DNA of 9,676 nucleotides from NCBI GenBank assembly GCA_018241985.1, contig JAFECV010000049.1:1-9676 (forward strand), written 5' to 3'. The DNA comes from Pseudomonadota bacterium. GTDB lineage: Bacteria; Pseudomonadota; Gammaproteobacteria; Burkholderiales; Burkholderiaceae_C. Below are positions 7,824 through 9,676 of the stretch, in pieces; positions within the stretch are counted from its first letter, which is position 1, and each line of letters opens with the position of its first letter. A program made the position numbers and the translations under genes. The notes under the pieces were generated by a model that worked only from the letters and a program-made list of their open reading frames with translations, searched no databases and was not told where the DNA came from.

Positions 7824-8042
7824 ATGGCAAAGGACGATGTCATCCAGATGCAGGGGGAGGTGGTGGAAAACCTCCCGAACGCGACTTTCCGGGTCAAGCT
7901 CGAGAACGGGCACGTGGTGCTGGGCCACATCTCGGGAAAGATGCGCATGCACTACATCCGCATCCTGCCGGGCGACAAGGTCACGGTGGAACTGACGCCC
8001 TACGACCTGACGCGGGCGCGCATCGTGTTCCGGGCCCGCTGA
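7824..8042 (+). CDS. infA: Translation initiation factor IF-1
   Basis: IF-1 binds the A site of the 30S subunit during initiation and helps IF-2 and IF-3 select the initiator tRNA. The 72-residue product is a single OB-fold (S1-like) domain. It begins [20 protein letters not shown], then [20 protein letters not shown] and the conserved end [16 protein letters not shown]. Length is exactly that of E. coli IF-1. GAGG at 7817-7820 overlaps the secY stop and is only 3 bases from ATG 7824, a short spacing that suggests coupling with secY translation. In E. coli infA lies elsewhere; secY-infA-rpmJ is the order I expect in Burkholderiales. A much longer open frame from 6414 is chance read-through into this gene. 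Confidence 0.97.
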   Translation: MAKDDVIQMQGEVVENLPNATFRVKLENGHVVLGHISGKMRMHYIRILPGDKVTVELTPYDLTRARIVFRAR

Positions 8043-8079
8043 GCCCCGGGGCACGGACCAACGGTTTGAGGAGAATGAA

Positions 8080-8193
8080 ATGAAGGTTTCGGCTTCGGTC
8101 AAGAAAATCTGCCGCAATTGCAAGATCATCCGCCGCAAGGGCGTGGTGCGCGTGATCTGCACCGATCCGCGGCACAAGCAGCGTCAAGGCTGA
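8080..8193 (+). CDS. rpmJ: 50S ribosomal protein L36 (zinc-binding type)
   Basis: L36 is the smallest large-subunit protein and stabilises 23S rRNA folding near the base of the L7/L12 stalk. The 37-residue product starts [20 protein letters not shown] and ends in [10 protein letters not shown]11, C14, C27 and H32 form the expected CxxC...C...H zinc site, so this is the zinc (C+) form. ATG 8080 is preceded by TGAGGAGAAT at 8067-8076. The gene is too short for usual open-frame cut-offs but unambiguous. It follows infA by 37 bases, a gap containing the GC-only palindrome GCCCCGGGGC at 8043-8052, and closes the spc block. Confidence 0.97.
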   Translation: MKVSASVKKICRNCKIIRRKGVVRVICTDPRHKQRQG

Positions 8194-8215
8194 TTCGAGC
8201 GTTTGAGAGGAATCC

Positions 8216-8581
8216 ATGGCACGTATTGCTGGCATCAACATCCCCCCGCATCAGCACGCTGAAATCGGGCTGACCGCGATCTTCGGCATCGGCCGCGCGC
8301 GCGCGCGCCAGATCTGCGAGGCTTGCGGCATCGCCTATTCGAAGAAGGTGAAGGACCTGACCGACGGCGATCTCGAGAAGATCCGCGAGCAGATCGGCCG
8401 GTTCACGATCGAGGGCGACCTGCGCCGCGAGACCACGATGAACATCAAGCGGCTGATGGACATCGGCTGCTACCGCGGGTTTCGGCATCGCCGCGGCCTG
8501 CCGGTGCGCGGCCAGCGCACCCGCACCAATGCGCGCACCCGCAAGGGGCCGCGCAAGGGCGCAGCGGCACTGAAGAAATAA
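8216..8581 (+). CDS. rpsM: 30S ribosomal protein S13
   Basis: S13 sits at the top of the 30S head, contacts the P-site tRNA and forms bridges with L5 of the 50S. The 121-residue product begins [19 protein letters not shown] and contains a helix-hairpin-helix segment ([17 protein letters not shown]). The S13 signature [14 protein letters not shown] is at about 87-100, followed by a very basic tail [17 protein letters not shown] 8216 follows GAGAGGAA (8205-8212). The gap from rpmJ is only 22 bases, which leaves no room for the long S4-binding pseudoknot leader that precedes rpsM in E. coli. An alternating CG run of 15 bases at 8294-8308 encodes the RARAR stretch. It opens the alpha block. Confidence 0.98.
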   Translation: MARIAGINIPPHQHAEIGLTAIFGIGRARARQICEACGIAYSKKVKDLTDGDLEKIREQIGRFTIEGDLRRETTMNIKRLMDIGCYRGFRHRRGLPVRGQRTRTNARTRKGPRKGAAALKK

Positions 8582-8602
8582 CCGGAATCGAGAGAACAGA
8601 CC

Positions 8603-9007
8603 ATGGCCAAGGCCCCCGTCAGCAACGCCGCGCAGCGCGTGCGCAAGAAGGTTCGCAAGAACGTCTCGGACGGCGTCGCGCACGTGCACGCGTCGTTCAA
8701 CAACACCATCATCACGATCACCGACCGTCAGGGGAATGCGCTTTCCTGGGCGTCTTCCGGCGGCCAGGGGTTCAAGGGCTCGCGCAAGTCGACGCCGTTC
8801 GCCGCGCAGGTCGCGTCCGAATCGGCCGGCCGCGCCGCGATGGAGCAGGGCATCAAGAACCTCGAGGTCGAGATCCGCGGCCCGGGCCCGGGGCGCGAAT
8901 CGTCGGTGCGCGCGCTGGCCGCTCTGGGCATCCGCATCATCTCGATCGCCGACGTGACGCCGGTTCCGCACAACGGCTGCCGCCCGCAGAAGCGCCGGAG
9001 AATCTGA
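8603..9007 (+). CDS. rpsK: 30S ribosomal protein S11
   Basis: S11 forms part of the 30S platform near the mRNA exit (Shine-Dalgarno helix region) and the E site. The 134-residue product is a few residues longer than E. coli S11 (129). It carries the core [19 protein letters not shown], the [14 protein letters not shown] segment, and the conserved C-terminus [16 protein letters not shown]. The Asn-Gly at 124-125 matches the site modified to isoaspartate in E. coli S11. ATG 8603 has only a modest GAGA-type Shine-Dalgarno (8590-8594) and lies 21 bases after rpsM. It is followed by a terminator-like hairpin rather than directly by rpsD. Confidence 0.98.
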   Translation: MAKAPVSNAAQRVRKKVRKNVSDGVAHVHASFNNTIITITDRQGNALSWASSGGQGFKGSRKSTPFAAQVASESAGRAAMEQGIKNLEVEIRGPGPGRESSVRALAALGIRIISIADVTPVPHNGCRPQKRRRI

Positions 9008-9014
9008 GGACGAG

Positions 9015-9052
9015 CCAAGGCGTTGCTTCAAACGCCTTGGACTTGCTTTTTT
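9015..9052 (+). terminator. Intrinsic terminator-like hairpin between rpsK and rpsD
   Basis: CCAAGGCGTT (9015-9024) and AACGCCTTGG (9031-9040) form a perfect 10-bp stem with a 6-nt loop GCTTCA. Six Ts follow at 9047-9052, but 6 bases (ACTTGC) separate the stem from the T-run, so efficiency may be partial. It begins 8 bases after the rpsK stop, inside what is normally one operon. No promoter is obvious before rpsD, so it more likely acts as an attenuator or a 3'-end stabiliser than as a full stop. The hairpin itself is certain; its strength is inferred. Confidence 0.72.
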
Positions 9053-9088
9053 AAGCCCACCGCCGCAGCGCATCGTCGCCAGCGGCTC

Positions 9089-9109
9089 CCACGGCACAAA
9101 CGGCCGTGG
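9089..9109 (+). promoter_or_regulatory. Hairpin in the rpsD leader (candidate control element)
   Basis: CCACGGC (9089-9095) pairs with GCCGTGG (9103-9109) around the 7-nt loop ACAAACG. It ends 11 bases before the rpsD Shine-Dalgarno AGAAGGA (9121-9127). No T-run follows, so it is not a terminator. With the preceding hairpin it fills a 127-base gap that contains no gene. Its position would suit translational control of rpsD, for example by S4 itself, but no known S4-binding fold is recognisable. Confidence 0.35.
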
Positions 9110-9134
9110 CAGTTGAAACCAGAAGGAAGCTCAA

Positions 9135-9676
9135 GTGGCACGCTACCTTGGCCCGAAGGCCAAACTCTCACGCCGTGAAGGCACGGACCTGTTCCTGAAA
9201 AGCGCGCGACGCGCGATCGGCGACAAGGCCAAGTTCGACTCCAAGCCGGGCCAGCATGGCCGCATCTCGGGCGCCCGCACCTCCGACTTCGGGTTGCAGC
9301 TGCGCGAGAAGCAGAAGGTCAAGCGCATGTACGGCGTGCTCGAGCGCCAGTTCCGGCGCTACTTCGAGGAAGCCGAGCGACGCCGCGGTAACACCGGCGC
9401 GAACCTGCTGTTCCTGCTCGAGAGCCGGCTCGACAACGTGGTGTACCGCATGGGCTTCGGCTCGACCCGCGCCGAGGCGCGGCAGCTGGTGGCGCACAAG
9501 GCGATCACGGTGAACGGCCAGGCGGTGAACATTCCGTCCTACATGATCAAGGTCGGCGACGTCGTCGCGGTGCGCGAGAAGTCGCGCAAGCAGAACCGGG
9601 TCGTCGAGGCGCTGCAACTGGCGCAGCAGGTCGGGATTCCGGCCTGGGTCGAAGTGAATGCCGACAAGGGCGAGGG
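9135..9676 (+). CDS. rpsD: 30S ribosomal protein S4, 3' end outside window
   Basis: S4 is a primary 16S rRNA-binding protein that nucleates 30S assembly at the five-way junction. In E. coli it also represses the alpha operon and can act as an antitermination factor on rRNA operons. The frame is open to the end of the window: 180 residues plus a partial codon, against a family length of about 206, so some 25-30 residues are missing. It begins [20 protein letters not shown] with no cysteines in the N-terminal region (zinc-free type). The S4 RNA-binding domain starts at about residue 98 ([20 protein letters not shown], then [20 protein letters not shown]). The start is GTG 9135, seven bases after AGAAGGA. 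rpoA and rplQ would be expected downstream. Confidence 0.97.
   Translation, partial: MARYLGPKAKLSRREGTDLFLKSARRAIGDKAKFDSKPGQHGRISGARTSDFGLQLREKQKVKRMYGVLERQFRRYFEEAERRRGNTGANLLFLLESRLDNVVYRMGFGSTRAEARQLVAHKAITVNGQAVNIPSYMIKVGDVVAVREKSRKQNRVVEALQLAQQVGIPAWVEVNADKGE

Noticed and set aside
6175..7830. 551-codon antisense open frame opposite secY
   Set aside because: His/Asp/Arg-rich reverse reading of hydrophobic secY codons; no promoter, no domain.
8294..8308. Alternating CG run as possible Z-DNA or simple repeat
   Set aside because: Only 15 bases, fully explained by RARAR codons of S13 in a GC-rich genome.
8126..9097. 323-codon antisense open frame opposite rpmJ, rpsM and rpsK
   Set aside because: Crosses three real genes and the rpsK terminator; low-complexity and without family resemblance.
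1..9676. Search for CRISPR arrays, tRNA or rRNA genes, insertion sequences, toxin-antitoxin or phage genes
   Set aside because: No direct-repeat arrays, no tRNA-like cloverleaf, no transposase or terminal repeats; gaps between genes are too short and all major frames are assigned to known housekeeping genes.

Overview
This is a very GC-rich, densely coding stretch of a bacterial chromosome with every gene on the + strand. Protein sequence and gene order point to a betaproteobacterium of the order Burkholderiales. The clues are infA sitting between secY and rpmJ, a 37-residue zinc-type L36, an L15 beginning MELN, and residues closer to betaproteobacterial than to enterobacterial ribosomal proteins. 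My closest guess is Comamonadaceae or a nearby group. No database search was possible, so the family-level placement is inference.

Layout. Positions 1-2172 hold the end of a glycerol catabolism unit: the 3' part of glpK (glycerol kinase) overlapping by 4 bases with a complete glpD (FAD-dependent glycerol-3-phosphate dehydrogenase). Positions 2173-2363 are intergenic. They contain a convincing sigma70 promoter with an extended -10, an inverted repeat lying over its -35, and an untranslated leader of about 130 nt that can fold. Positions 2364-8193 are the spc operon: rplN, rplX, rplE, rpsN, rpsH, rplF, rplR, rpsE, rpmD, rplO, secY, infA, rpmJ. Positions 8216-9676 are the start of the alpha operon: rpsM, rpsK and a 3'-truncated rpsD. 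The only sizeable gap inside the ribosomal cluster is 9008-9134, between rpsK and rpsD. It holds a 10-bp terminator-like hairpin followed by six Ts and a second, 7-bp hairpin close to rpsD. There is no gene-free stretch over 300 bases.

How the genes work together. GlpK phosphorylates glycerol and GlpD oxidises the glycerol-3-phosphate to dihydroxyacetone phosphate at the membrane. The downstream block supplies five small-subunit proteins plus part of a sixth (S14, S8, S5, S13, S11, partial S4), seven large-subunit proteins (L14, L24, L5, L6, L18, L30, L15) plus L36, initiation factor IF-1, and SecY, the channel for secreted and membrane proteins. The short gaps, good Shine-Dalgarno sites and lack of other promoters suggest one long transcription unit from about 2230 to at least 9007.

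What is unusual. The genes are ordinary housekeeping genes, and I see no undescribed defence, mobile or biosynthetic system. The points worth checking are regulatory and architectural: the break between the S10 and spc operons with glpD as the new neighbour, the private promoter and structured leader of rplN, and the intra-operon terminator plus hairpin ahead of rpsD. Four proximal or downstream start codons were chosen over longer open frames, for rplN, rplE, rpmD and rplO. The 37-codon rpmJ was found by reading the sequence directly.
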